The notes beneath the pieces are model-generated. The model worked only from the letters and a program-made list of their open reading frames with translations, did not search any database and was not told the DNA's origin. A stretch of DNA of 64,000 nt from Cardiocondyla obscurior (Eukaryota; Arthropoda; Insecta; Hymenoptera; Formicidae): the NCBI RefSeq assembly GCF_019399895.1, contig NC_091872.1:6642395-6706394 (forward strand), read 5' to 3'. Shown in pieces: positions 1-12,900 of the stretch; within the stretch, counting starts at the first letter, position 1; each line of letters begins with the position of its first letter. The position numbers were made by a program, and so were the translations under genes.

Positions 1-2324
1 TTTTTTTTTTTTTTATATGTACCGTGGCAAATCATTCAATGATCTACGCCATGATTTTGATAGCTCGTGCGCAGGCACGTTCTTTGTGTGTGCTGGTATA
101 CGAGCGTGCGCCTCTCTCAACGAGTCACACCGCGATTAACATAATTCTTCTGGCGTGAACGAGAGAGATAGATAGAGAGAAAGAAAGAAAGAGAAAGACG
201 GCGCAGATACGAGGTCGCGGTTACTACTAGATTCGACACGGCTGCGCACCCTCGGAGGCGGAAAACCGGATACAGCACTTCGGGAACCGGCAATTAACAG
301 GGGGAGTTGTTTTAGATTAATCACCGCGGGAAAACTGACGAGACTCTGTCATTGAGACGCGCGAGATGCCTTCGAATCTACGCGGATCTCGAGTATAATG
401 AACCCGACTCGCGTTATTAATCGACTCTTGTTTTTAATCAATGTAAGCCGCGCCGGATGACGGCAAATGAAGCGGCACGATCATCGGTATAATAACGGAC
501 GATTCAATTAGCTCAATAGCTCGAGAAGCTCGTTCAATACGGCCGGGGGATATCGCGATCTCGAGTTCACTTCGCTTGGTGAATGGCGTGTAATCCAACG
601 GCCGTTATTTCCGAAGAAGTGCTGTATCCGTGAGAATCACCGAGGAGTAGCATCTCTTCGCGATTCGCTTTCTAGCTTGCGGCCGCCATCCCGGCAACTT
701 TTTTTTTTCCACCGAGGCTCACCTCGCGCGAAATCCCCCGCCGCTTTAGCGAAGTTTCGTCGCTCGTGCCTGGACACGCCGGGCAGTCAAACTACCAGCT
801 TGGAGAAAGCTGGACGTTGAAGGGCTGCTTCGGTCGCGCGTAGAAAAATATTGGAGACACGCCCGGGGTATGTCAAGCTCTGCGATTTTACGTATTGAAC
901 GGACGAGGCCGCGTCGTGTGGTCGGAGATGCAACCGAGTAGAAATTGAGCCTAACGCACTGACTTATGGTATCGCGCGCTTGATTGCCGAGTTCTGCAGG
1001 GCCCGCCGTGGTCAGCTGTGAGCACGTGCGCGTGTTTACATCGGCCGACAGTCATTGCGCTGCACGTTCACGTGGGCAGCGGCCGGCGGACTCGGCGGCC
1101 GAGCGCGCGTTAGCGTATGTCAGTACGCGCGGTGGAGTAATACGCGGCGAAACACGTTTAGATATCTAGTTTTTCTAGCTCGTTGTTAGTTAACGATAAT
1201 TGTTCGGTACGTTTTTAGTTAGTTTAGTACGTTTCGAGCGTTACATTTCGAGCCCGGTGCTGGACAGTCTTGTTAGACGGCCACGTGATAATCTTAGGAT
1301 TAGTTAGATTGCTAAATAACGATGGCTCAATTTTTACGCGAGAATGGCTAGCGATTTCTTCAGGGAGAGGCTTGAACGGGGCGTAGTTTTTCGAGATTTT
1401 TTCGCCCGCACGCCCGCGAACGGACGACAAAGTTATTTCCATTCGCGGTAACTATCGCGACGTCCACGCTTTTCGCGAAAGTTTGAGGTTTCGCGTCGAT
1501 AAAACTTTGCCGCACAGTTATCAGTTATGTGTCGGAGGGGGGGGGATAGTGCAATAGAGGCCGCGCTCGCTCGCAAGTTACGCGGAATAGTTAATATACT
1601 TCTCTTCGTTTAAAGATAAAAACTTGGTTGATTAACGGCGTTTTAGGGCACCTGGTTAGCAATTGAAATATTATGCGGACCGCCGTGAAGTGACGCCAAT
1701 GTAGCGCCGCGTCGAGACGGGAGAATTATTCGAGTGCGCTTTCGGAATTTCTAACGACTTGGGAAAATTAGGAGAGCGACGGAAGGGTCCTTTTTCAAGA
1801 CGACACAAGTGTGTCTCGTTGACCAAGCACTTCCCTGAAGGGGGAAGCTTGCCGAGTTCTCGCCGGGTCGCGTATGGATCGCGTAAGAATTTACCCGACT
1901 TTCTCGCCGGGCTTCGAGTACTCGGAATCGAGTATTCGTAAAGCTGATCGTACGTAAAGAAGAAACCGCGCTGTGGTACTTATGTAAGAATGCGAGGTGT
2001 GGTCCGTTCTCACGCGATTCTCATAGCTCGACCTCATTTTTCCATGCCAATATTTTTCTCGCCCTCCTCGCAGCCGATCCGATGACGTAAAGAAAGAAAG
2101 AAGGGGGGGGAAAGGGAAAAGAGAAAAAAAAGTAGACGAAGGGGTGTTAGGTGAGACGAAACAGGGGGATGGTGGGTTGTGGACGCGGAGAGCGGAGCGC
2201 GGGTGGAAAGAAAATCGGGTTAGGAGGTTAAGCCGCGAAATTAATCCAGCCGTCAGACGTGATGTCTAACTTGGTTGATGGTTTGTGCCCTGGCCCCGCC
2301 CCAACCCCGGCGTTGCCCCCCTGG

Positions 2325-2357
2325 CGTTGCCCTGCCGTTGCCCTGCCGTTGCCCTGC
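2325..2357. repeat. 11-bp minisatellite, three perfect copies
   Basis: The unit CGTTGCCCTGC occurs three times in succession, after degenerate copies from about 2290. It is followed by a CAACCA-rich stretch to about 2460. It makes overlapping low-complexity frames on both strands, which I do not regard as genes. Confidence 0.8.
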
Positions 2358-2675
2358 CCGGAACGACGGACCCCGACTCGATCGGCAAATGGACCACCAC
2401 GACCCTACCAACAATCGACAACAACCACCAACCAACCACCAATGAACCAACCACCAACCACCACGGCCCAATCGACAGTACAAAGCCTCAATCATTGTAC
2501 CCGATTGCCCCGGACCCGAACGGTAATGACCAACACCAACTACTTAATGTTCTTATTTTTCTTTGTCTCTAATTACGAGGTTACCTATTAAGACGCCTGC
2601 GGCGAGAGCGGCGAATCTGTTTTCTGTATAATCTATACACGCCACTACTATTTCCACCTTTCGTAATCTATCATG

Positions 2676-2823
2676 CTACTACTATTATTATTACTACTAC
2701 TACTACTACTATCCTTTTCTCTTCTTCTATCTCTGTCTATCTATTTATCTATCTAATTATCTGTTTATCTGTCTAGAAATCTGTCTGTCCGTCCACCTGT
2801 CTATTTCTGTTCATCTGTCTATT
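2676..2823. repeat. Compound microsatellite (ACT/ATT then TCTA/TGTC)
   Basis: An ACT/ATT trinucleotide run (2676-2711) passes into a degenerate TCTA/TCTG/TGTC tetranucleotide run up to about 2823. It lies in non-coding DNA. Confidence 0.8.
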
Positions 2824-5800
2824 TTTTCCGTGATACAGTTTCTTTTTTTATTTTATCCGCACATTGTATGTTTACGCAGCGACCATTTTATCCGATACTC
2901 TTGTCGCAAACTTTCGTGTCTTTTTTTTCTTCTTTTTTTTTTTTTATTTCTTATGCGTGTCCTCTTTGCTGCATCGTCGCATGAGATGTATTGGAAGAGT
3001 ACATTTATATATAGATATTTTTTTTTTTTTTTTTTAATAATTACCGCGACCGATGTCGGCATCGCGCAAGTCAAAATCTAATTAGACTTAAGCATCTTGA
3101 ACAGCGACTCCTCGCGCAATTCGAAGTGAGAAGTCGGTCTTGGAGGCGAAGGTTAATGCAACACGTGTTGCATTTCTCACTGGCGTGGTTACTGACAAAT
3201 CGGTTGCGAAACCGCTCGCCGAATCAAGCCGACGTAATTAAATTTGTTTCAATCTCGCGACGAGCGGAGGAAAAGATATTCAACCGTCGTTAAATTACAT
3301 ACAAATTTTGTAATAAACGTGAGGACGACGAGGACACGTAGAAGAACAGATTTTCGCAGGCTCTGTTTTTTTTTGTTTTTTTTTTTTTTTTTTTTTAATT
3401 TTATTTTTTAGATGTGTGCGTGTAAGATCCGCGCGCGCCACGAGTTTGTGTACTTTGATGTGTGATCAGCGTGCTCCGAGGATCTCGCTGATTTGAGCAC
3501 GGACACACATACACACACACCACGGGTTTTCACTCGCCCCTTTTCTCTCTCACACTTTTTTTTTTCTTTTTAATTTGTTATTTGTTGGTTTCTCCTGCGT
3601 TTAAGCGCCACGCAACAAGACGTGCGCGATATCAATCGACACCCTCACACGTTTCTACACACACGTACGATGTCGGGATATGTTCTAAACGGTGTCTGTA
3701 ATATGTGGCTAACACGGAAGCTAATATGTGATATGTGACGCACGTGGTCGTAAGGCCGGCTCAGTGTTAAGGGCTACGAATCAAGGTGTTGTTATCGCGT
3801 TGAAAAGTAGAATATTCAAGTAATATTCGGTAACGAGCGCGGTAAAACGTCTCTCACTTCGACCGGGATCGAGGTATACGTAAAAAAAAGAAACAGAAAA
3901 AAAACAGATTCGAGCGAATAAAAATTACATTCGTCGTCGTTTCGCTCGTGCCAGTGCTCTTTCAACGCGACAAAATGCCTTCGCTCTTTAAGATATTCCG
4001 CCCTGATAAGTGGTTGTCCCGCTAGAAGTACTCCGACGTGATTAATTAACTTGCCAAGTCGAAAGTCATTACCGACACTTTCGCGCTGTGCGAATCCCGC
4101 CAAAGAGGAGAGATACTTTAATGACAACTTATACCGGTTATTAAGCTCGATCGTCTACTTGATCACGGCCGATTACGGACGATTACGTTATGGATATGTG
4201 TCACGCCTCGATCCCGCACGCTCCGGTGTCATTTTCGTCTGAGAAATTATATCGAGGCCGCGCACGTGCTCGCGCGGGTATTAACGGAAAATTTATCTTC
4301 GTCCTGGGACGGCAATAAATTTTTTTATCGCCGACGGTGGAAGCTTCTCGAGGATGTCTCTAATGCGACTTTCATTCGCGGCTTGATACGACCGGGAATT
4401 TTCGCCGCGGCCCGCGATAAAGTGCTCTCAACCCCGAAACGAGCACGCTCCGAATAATCCTTATTGCACGACTGCGATCGCTGCCGATCCGCCGATCGAT
4501 GTACGACGTAACGTGCATTCTTAAGGAACATTTAACAGTTCCAACGCCAGCGGATCCGTCCGAAAAAGATTTCTCTTTAATAAAATACTATGCGCGCGAT
4601 CGATTGTTCGCTCACGTAAAATAGTCCAGGTCCTTTTTGCGGGGGCCACGCTTGTCGTACGCGCCCTTTGGTAATCGCGGCTCTCGTAAAACGTCGTTCA
4701 CCCGTCCACGATCTTAGAATCGTTCGGGCGCACTTTGGCGTTTTTATGCGACGCTATGGAGATCTTTAACTGCCGGCGCCTATTCTTTTTTTTCCCCCCT
4801 TTTTCCTTCGCGCCGCGGCGTCGAACGTTGCAGTCTGAAAACCCGCGGATGTCGCAGAGTACGCGCGTACCACCCCGCGGTTCTCGAAGGGGTGTTTCTT
4901 TCACGACCAGCCGACCCCTCGCAAACGTCGTCGCGATCCGTCGCTGATTGAATTTCCTTTGGAAAGCCGCCGCCGATCAACTTGCGTCAAGCACGTATCT
5001 CAATCTCGACTTCCTTAACAAGGATCGCCGTTCTTCATCGACTGACGTTGATCGGGCTAATCATTGTTTTGTCCTCGAACTGGGTTAAGTAGGAAACTCG
5101 TAACGGGTGATGGCGGCTTTCGCCGATTTGTACAAGGGCTACTGGGAGATTCCTGGGAATCTCGCGCATATATAACGAATGAATAACAAATTAACACGTA
5201 ACAAACATCTGCATTTTTAAATATGTACGTGACCGCGGGGGAGCATAGTTAATTAACGTCGCAGCGTGATATCCCCGTAATCGCGTTGCACCGTGAGGCG
5301 ATTATTTTATCGATAAGAGCGCGATTTATTACGGATTATATCGGCAATTGGATGCTTCCTCTCGCGTGGCTGATAAAACGCGGAAAAAAAGAGAGAAAAA
5401 AGAAAAAAAAAAGTCCGCGCGCAGATATCAATATGTACGTCTAGTCGAACGGAAGATACGCGGCTTCGGCTTATTACATTGGGAGAGTGGAAACGCAGGT
5501 GGACGAGGTAGAAGGACGAAGAATCGATGGGAGAAGCCGACTTCTCCGTGTACTCGCTCGTATTAGCTCGAAGAGAAGGGAGGGCGAATTTCGTGCCATC
5601 GTCCCGAAAAGTTTCGTGTTTGTTCTCGATCGAGAGGGACGATAGCGGAAGCTCTCGGTGCCGCTTCTTAAGGCCCTAGGGAAAGGGCTGCCCAAACACC
5701 AACCGTTCCTCCTTGCCAAAACTTGGAACGTATTGAATACCAAAAGCAAAGGGGAGAGAAATAAGTAGGCCGTCGATCGAATCGGTATATCTTCCAATTA

Positions 5801-6950
5801 TCGTGATTCGAGCGAAATAAATTTGCTGAACGGACGAGGTCGGCGAAAACGCGCTTCGGGACTCTCGCGCGGTATCGCCGAAGCAACGGCGCGTAGTCCG
5901 CGATTTTATACGCGGGAATGACGCCGAGGGAAACGAAGGCGAAGGGGGTGCGCTCTCTCTCTCGCCAGAGCCCCGGTGTCGATCGCTATCGGCGGAATTG
6001 GACCGCGTGGCGTATTATTCCGCGACGCGTAACTCGAAGGGACGAACGTAAAACGGCGATCTCGTTCCGATCGCACGGTACCGATTGCGGCTGAATGGAT
6101 GTAGGTCGGGAAAATACCGCGGGGCTGAAAATCTAGCCCCGGTCGATCGTCGCTGGCCGCGTTTGCACGCAACTCTAACGCTCCTCTCGCGGCGCCGACT
6201 GCTCGCAGCCGCTCGAACGCGCGTCGCACGTCGGATTCGTCGTAAATGCGATAAATTCGGATCCCGTTTACCGCCGCTCGTGGATTTTTTTTCGAGATAC
6301 CTCGCGTAGACGGTTCTTCCCGGAGGACCTATATTTATCGCGCGGTAGAGATTCACGGTATCTCGCGTCGACGGAGATCAACCGCGGATCCTGCAGTCGG
6401 TCGACGGATCGAGTGTCAACTCGGCGATTCCGCGTACTTGAAAAGCGATTTTGTTGCGGGAATATCGAGCTCGTCGTTAAATTAACGCCGCCTTTCAATA
6501 TGGTCCCTGATATCGCGAACGTTTCACGCCGATCGTTGAGTTTCGGTCGTCGGAACTCTCCGCCAGGTAACTCCGTGACGTCGCTGAAACTAAATGCGAT
6601 GTACTATGTACGTTACGTGTACACGTGTATGTATGTGCATCCAGCACCGATCGACCCGCGCATTTAATTATTTTCTGCTCCATCGGGAGCACGTCGGAAT
6701 TTCATCGACGCTTCGCTCACTTTAGCTCCCTTCGAGGCGCTCTAACGGGTGACGTCGAAATACGCAAGAGGGAAAAGGGGAGAGGGGTGGAGAGGAGGGT
6801 GGCATCGCTGGTTGATGTAATCACACGCGATACGCGTCCTGTACGCACGTACGTCATTCGCACCGGGGGCTGTATGGTCGATATATAGCACGTACGCGAG
6901 AAGATCACACGCGAAGGCTGGCATAATTCTGGGGCTCCTTCTGATTCTAG

Positions 6951-9900
6951 GGTGCTCACCATCAGTTCGGACCTGCCCACTGTTCTGCAAGTGTTGAACG
7001 AGGTCGTACCTAATTTGGAAGAGGTAAGTGGCCTGAGTTTTCCTTTATCTCTCCACGTTTGGTTCGCGACGCTCTTTTAGGTTCTTCTCTTTAAATTCCC
7101 GTTCATTCAGTCGTCGGAACCGGCGACGATCGACTTTTTCTTAATCCCGGAAATATTTCACGCAATTTATAGTGGAACTCGCGTTTCAGAACGGCTCGCG
7201 TCATGGCAGCGACGAGATCGACGTGCGCATGCTGGTGCATCAGAGTCAAGCGGGTTGCATCATCGGCAAAGGGGGACTGAAGATCAAGGAGCTCCGTGAG
7301 GTGAGTCACTCTCGATATCCTATTCATGACTCGTGATCAAAGATGACATAACGCGTTTACCGCGACCTCGGTGAAACGGCTATTGCGCGGCATATTTTCA
7401 CGTTTGCGTGGCTCCGCATTAGAAAACCGCCATGTTAATCGGAAATGCTAAGCGACGCGAGAAATAAAGCTCAAGATCGAAGTGGCTGAGAAGGAAAAAA
7501 TTATCGTCGCTGAAAATCGCGTTACAATATCAACTAACGTGTCGGCGAGTTCTTGAATATATAAATTAATCGATCGATACAACATTTAATTAGCGTCGCC
7601 AGAAGCTTGAACAGTCAAATCCTTTCGTCAAAGGTTCTCACGAAACTTTTATTTTATTAAGAATTTATCAGCGATTGCTAAGTTTCGTTCTCGCGAGAGC
7701 TAACACCGCGTTCGGTTTCGAACCTTAAGGACTTTGAGGCATATTATTAACTTATTAACGAAGGGAGAAATGGTGAGCTCGTAAAGGTATTGGAGCTTCT
7801 CTCGACGTAATGACAGAAGCGAGGAAACTTTCGCGACTCCCGTGTTATTAAATTCCGATAAACACCTCGGATGTACATTTGCGTGGCATAAAACTTCCGA
7901 GTTATTGGCGTATTGGTATTTAAAGACTCGCGGCCGATGACAGAAAATTGTTTCGCTTTACTCCGCGTCTGAGGATGGCAGCGAGCCGGGGATAGCCCGA
8001 TGGACAATTATCCCTTTTAATTAGCGATCTCGTACCCGACGTTGTGGCCTGGATTTTACATAACGAGCTCCATACTCGTCCGGGTTTTCCCCGAGCAAAG
8101 GACTCGGCCTGACTGACTAGTTGGCCCGTTTTGAAATATGCAACGTGGCTAAGTGGCTCGTTACGTCTCGGCGTTCGCGAGAAACAAAACCGAACGGTGG
8201 CCGACCCGTGCTTTTTGTCCCGCTTCGAATCAACGAGTGCTCCACTTTCGAACGCCGTCACTTTCCTCTTCTGAACTTCTCTTACCGTTTCTTTTCGATT
8301 CCAGCTCGTCGTTTTCCTTCTTTTTTTCCCCCCTTCGCACGTCGATTAATTTATCGCCAACGTGTTCGAAAAATCGACGACAAATCCGGAAAAATGACGG
8401 CAGCGGGGTCATGCCGCGAATGCTGCGCCACCGTGAAGCTAAACGAACTGCTGCAATTCTCAAACCGCAATTATTCTCTTTGCTACTTCAATTACTGGGA
8501 TCATGAAATGGATAAAAAGAAAAAAAATAATAAAAATAAAATAAAATAATCATACGTAGAACAACAACAATCACGGATAAAATAAAATTAAATGCGATAA
8601 ATAAAAATTACTTTGCAAAGCGCTGCCTTTGTCTGCGGGTTTTTAACTGGTTTCGTTTTCGCAGTGGCACACGCAAGTTAATTAATCAAAGAGGTTAATT
8701 TTTTTTTACTTTTCTAAAAATATTTTTTATTATAATTATTATTTTTTTTTTTTTACCGCGTATTTCCACGCTACTGCCACTAATTATTATCTCGCTACGA
8801 GCAAAATTTTCAAATTCCATATAGCATCTACATATATATTCTTCGCAACGCCGCGGAATAACGTTGTTTGACAATTTGGCTGAAAACTTATTTCGTAATT
8901 TCGTCAGCTTTAACATTCTCCCCGGTGAAAAGCAGCCGGGATAATTAGTCTATTAGAGTTTAGTTAACTGGCGCGTCAGATAATACATTTAAACAAACCG
9001 CTCGAGAGGCGAGGAGAGTCGAAACAATCGAATTTCATGCTGCGACCCTGTCTCATCGAACAAATAACCGGGCCTTTTTAATCGGCGAAATAAATATCGC
9101 GTTTATTTTCAATTATGCGTCGTCGCGTTGATCATTTAAACCACTCGAATACTATCAAGTGAAACTTTGCCCGGACGAATCGGACGAATTTTAGACAGTT
9201 TCGTTCAACGATCGATTGAATCGCCCCTGAAAAATAATTTAACGCAATTCATGAAAAAAAAGAAAAAAAAAATCGAAAAGCCGCTCGGCGCGACTAGGAT
9301 AATAAAAGGAATCGTCGTGGATTTTTCCTGATGGGAGTCCCTTTACCTTTACTCCCTTCTCGACCGAGGGGGCAAGACGAAAGGGTGAGAAAGGGAAAGG
9401 GCGGAAGACACGGCACCGCCACTCGGCGACATCGCCGAAGCGTTTTATTTCGATTCCGCGGGGGAGGTGACTTTATTGATTTTTAACGGGATTCCACTGC
9501 GCTTTTTCGTTACTTTTTTTAATTTTTTTTTTATTTTCTTTTATCATCGCGTTCCCGAAGATCGCGTCCTCGGTGCCAGAAAGAAAACGTGCTGCGGCTG
9601 CCACGATCGCGCCCGGTTCTCCTCGCCGTCGCGGAGATCAAGATTGAACGGGTTGTTTATTATTCCGCGCGAGCACGACGCGCGCAATTGTCCGGAATTC
9701 TATTATTTTCTTCGGGTCCTCCGAACAATGAGCGAAGGGGGAGGTGAGCTCATAACTTATACATAGACGCGAGCGAGACGCGGCGGAGATTGCCGAAACC
9801 GTGCATGCGGAGCAGCGCCCTGAATAGGCCTGCAATTTTCTGCAAATTTGCCGCGCAAAAGGCCGACCGGGCGTTCTGTTTACCGCACGAATTATTACGC

Positions 9901-12900
9901 GGCCGGCGTGCAACAATATGCGTACGCGACGTATGTGCGCGCGGACAATGCCCGGTGAACGATGAGAATCGCGGGCGATCGAAATTTATCGACCGCTTTC
10001 GTAGGAGCGCGCCCGCGCGAGTCGGACGCGCGCGGTTGCGGCTTTTATCACCTCTAATTAATCCCCCCCTCGAGTTACCCTGGTCGCTCCGATAACAGAC
10101 GGATTAATTGCCGAACAGCGACGCGATTTACCGTCGACAATGTCGAGCAGTTCGGCTAATATTTGCCGCGACGAAGGCGGGCGGTATTAGCGCTTTACTT
10201 GGGACCCCCGCGACTTTCCGCGACGTCGTTGCGCACTTGCGACCGAAAAGTTCTCCCCGGGTATTCTCGCCGTAAAACGGAATTTCAGACGAGGTCCATG
10301 CAAATGGAATGACTGATAGACCCGGATATTCCTTGATAACGACGCCCGAAGAATGTGAAAAGAATACGAGATGCGGGCGAGAAGGAAATATGCATGACGG
10401 CAGGGTACGATGCGCTCTCGCATCTGCGAGTATAATACGAGCGCGATCGTACATTTTGAATCTTTGAGAAACCGACCGCGATATGGCGCAGTCGACGGAT
10501 CGTAAATCGTCATTAATCGCGAATTTCGCTTGGTTTTTAATGATTCTCGCGCGAAATGGGGAACGTGCCCCGTGATTGCGAAAGAGCGGAATTCGCGAAC
10601 TATTAGAGGGTGTCGTTTATTCCCAGATAGACTCAGCGTTTCGCGTCATTCGATGAAATTGTCGCCATACAAAACAAAAACAAGCTCGAAAAAAAAAAAA
10701 AAAAAATAGTAGATGAACGGGAGAGGAAAAATCAAACCCGGGAAACGTTGAAATCGGCAAAAAGCCCGGTGACTTGTCAATGGAGAGTCGAAACCCATAT
10801 CTCGGGTACGGCCGTTTAATTTTGCAAAGGTTCGCGGCTACGGTCGATGATACACCGAGCGAAATTCGTCATGTTCGTGCCAACGCGAGCGCTCGTTCAA
10901 TCAATCGACAGAGGCACAAAGACAATATACCACGGCTCGGGGATCGACGAATTCGGTTGCGCAACGTGAGATTAATATGTTTGCTGCAGGGCCGCCGTTT
11001 CGCGTACGCGGGGTGCCCTTTTCCTTTCCTACGGCGGGGGCGCGGGGAGAAATGGGGGAGGGACGGGAAGACGGCGGCTCATACACGAGGAAGCCATATG
11101 TCCACTTGCGGTGGCTAATCATTAGGCGAGCTCACAATGCAGCTCGTCGCGTGCTAACCGCACGTGTGCGTGTCATCGGGGGAAGCGCGTTCTATCACGC
11201 AGCGGACGTGTCCACCATGCTTCGCGTATCTACAACCGCGTGTACGATCTACACGGGGCGATGTGGCAATTGCGTGGCTTCGGCCCCCGCGGCCGATCTT
11301 CGATCTTCGTCATTCCGGCCGCGTAACGTCGCCGGCGCGTTAATTCCGCAGGAGTCGACCCACGCGTACGCGAAGGCTCGCGCTCTCGTTCGTTTCGACG
11401 GAAATCGGCCGCAACAGGTCGCGAGCGCGGCCCGAATACGGTTTCCTCTTCTTTTTTTCCTCCCTTTTCCTACGACTTTATCAAGTTTTTATTGATAAAC
11501 TTTATCACACTGGTTGAATCGTAAAGAGAGCGAAGCCAGCTTGGACGGCACTTTTCTGCGCTCCTTTCGCGACGCGGCGCTTTTACTCCGCGACAATGCT
11601 TCTTTCCGCTCGTCGCTGTTTCGTTGAGGTAGTCGGTAACCGCTTTACGAGTTTCGTGCGCTTAACCGGCGTGCAAGAGAAAGAGAGAGGAGACGACGAC
11701 GTACCGAGTTAACGGACAGGGGCGGGTAAAAAAAAAAAAGCTCTCTTCCAGCGAAGCTCGAAATTAATTCCAGGAAGGTACACCAGATAATTATGCACAC
11801 GCGATGCCTTTATTATCCGCTGACGCCGTTTTGTCTACGTTGGGGTGGCCGCGCGAGACGAAGAGAAAGAGGGACCGAAATGCCGCTGCACCCGCAGACT
11901 GCTAAATTTTATTTGGGCGCGTTCCACGTTTCATATTTGCAGATTCTTACGTTGCGTCAATGTTGAAGAAAAGAAAAAAAGAAAAAAGAAAATTGAATGT
12001 ATCAAGAGTAAAATTAAATCCCATTTTTGTTATTCTTACGTTTATTCTCAATATCAGCTGCTATAGGCTGCGTGCAATAAAATATCAAAGCCTCAAGTTG
12101 TAAGAAAAGCCCGTGTATTAAAAGAAAAAAAAAAAAAGAAAAAAAGAAAAGAATTGATTTATATGGAAATCCGATGTCGCGCGTCTGTTCGAACAGCCCC
12201 GTCCGACAACGTTCGCCTTTCCGGTCGTGCCTTTCGCGCAGAAGTCGCAGGAGAAAGAGGCGTTTTTAGCGAGGAGTTCTTCTATTCTTTCGATCGTACG
12301 CTAGCAGCGCTAGGGAGCACTCGCCGACATATGTGTTGCTATGGGGCCTTTCTGGCGGCGAGGCCTCGCCTCGCACGCAATCCCCGAACAGGTGCTACCG
12401 AACCAGGTAACGGACGATTCCAAGCAGCTGCCACGCCAGGTGTAGTCCTCCGAGCCTTCGCCGGTGTGACGCTCAAGCGCGGCGAGACGAGTCTTCTTGG
12501 CCACCTTAGCCTTTCCATTTCGCCCCTCCCGCGGCGAGGAATCCCGCCGGCTCTTGCCCGGCCCCGAGATGAGATCTCGTTCTCATCGTCGTCTACACTG
12601 GCTCGTCCAGTGAACCTTCGCTCCGGTCCCTTGCCGCGACGGAATTAAGACTTCCCTTCGCGAGGATTGCCTTCCAATTGAAACAAAATAAAATTTGCCG
12701 GTTAAGCCTCGCGGGGTGAGCTAAAGTAATTCGATTCGAAGAGCCGCGGGATTATCACCGACGCCTGTCCGTGCGGATAACTTGCGAGCCGGATAACGCC
12801 AATTGGAACCGTAATACACGCCGAAAGCTCAATCGTCGAGCATCCCCCGACTGGTAGCGATCAGATCGAAGAGCCGGGTGGGTTCCAGGGACGATGCGTG

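Larger units (their letters stand above)
1..6950. other. Non-coding DNA, probably 5' intron of the hnRNP K gene
   Basis: The first recognised hnRNP K exon (6951) starts in the middle of KH1, so this stretch should be intron of that gene, with the earlier exons further upstream. I looked for the first half of KH1 (an IIGKGG-type loop on the + strand) and did not find it. Contents: T tracts (1-14, about 3012-3034, about 3380-3396), a GC-rich CpG-dense block around 980-1180, a small minisatellite at 2325-2357, ACT/ATT and TCTA/TGTC microsatellites (2676-2823), and one TATCGATA element (5308-5315) that matches the insect DRE core-promoter motif. No open frame here resembles a protein family. An alternative promoter in the CpG-rich part is possible but unproven. 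Confidence 0.6.

Noticed and set aside
2259..2591. Overlapping Pro/Thr-rich frames on both strands
   Set aside because: They are produced by the 11-bp minisatellite and the adjoining CAACCA-rich stretch.
1..6950. Search for the missing first half of hnRNP K KH1
   Set aside because: No IIGKGG-like coding stretch found on the + strand, so the earlier exons are placed outside the window rather than forced here.
12154..12648. 164-codon frame on the + strand
   Set aside because: No recognisable motif, low-complexity Arg/Ala/Ser content and no splice context; a chance frame in GC-rich intron.
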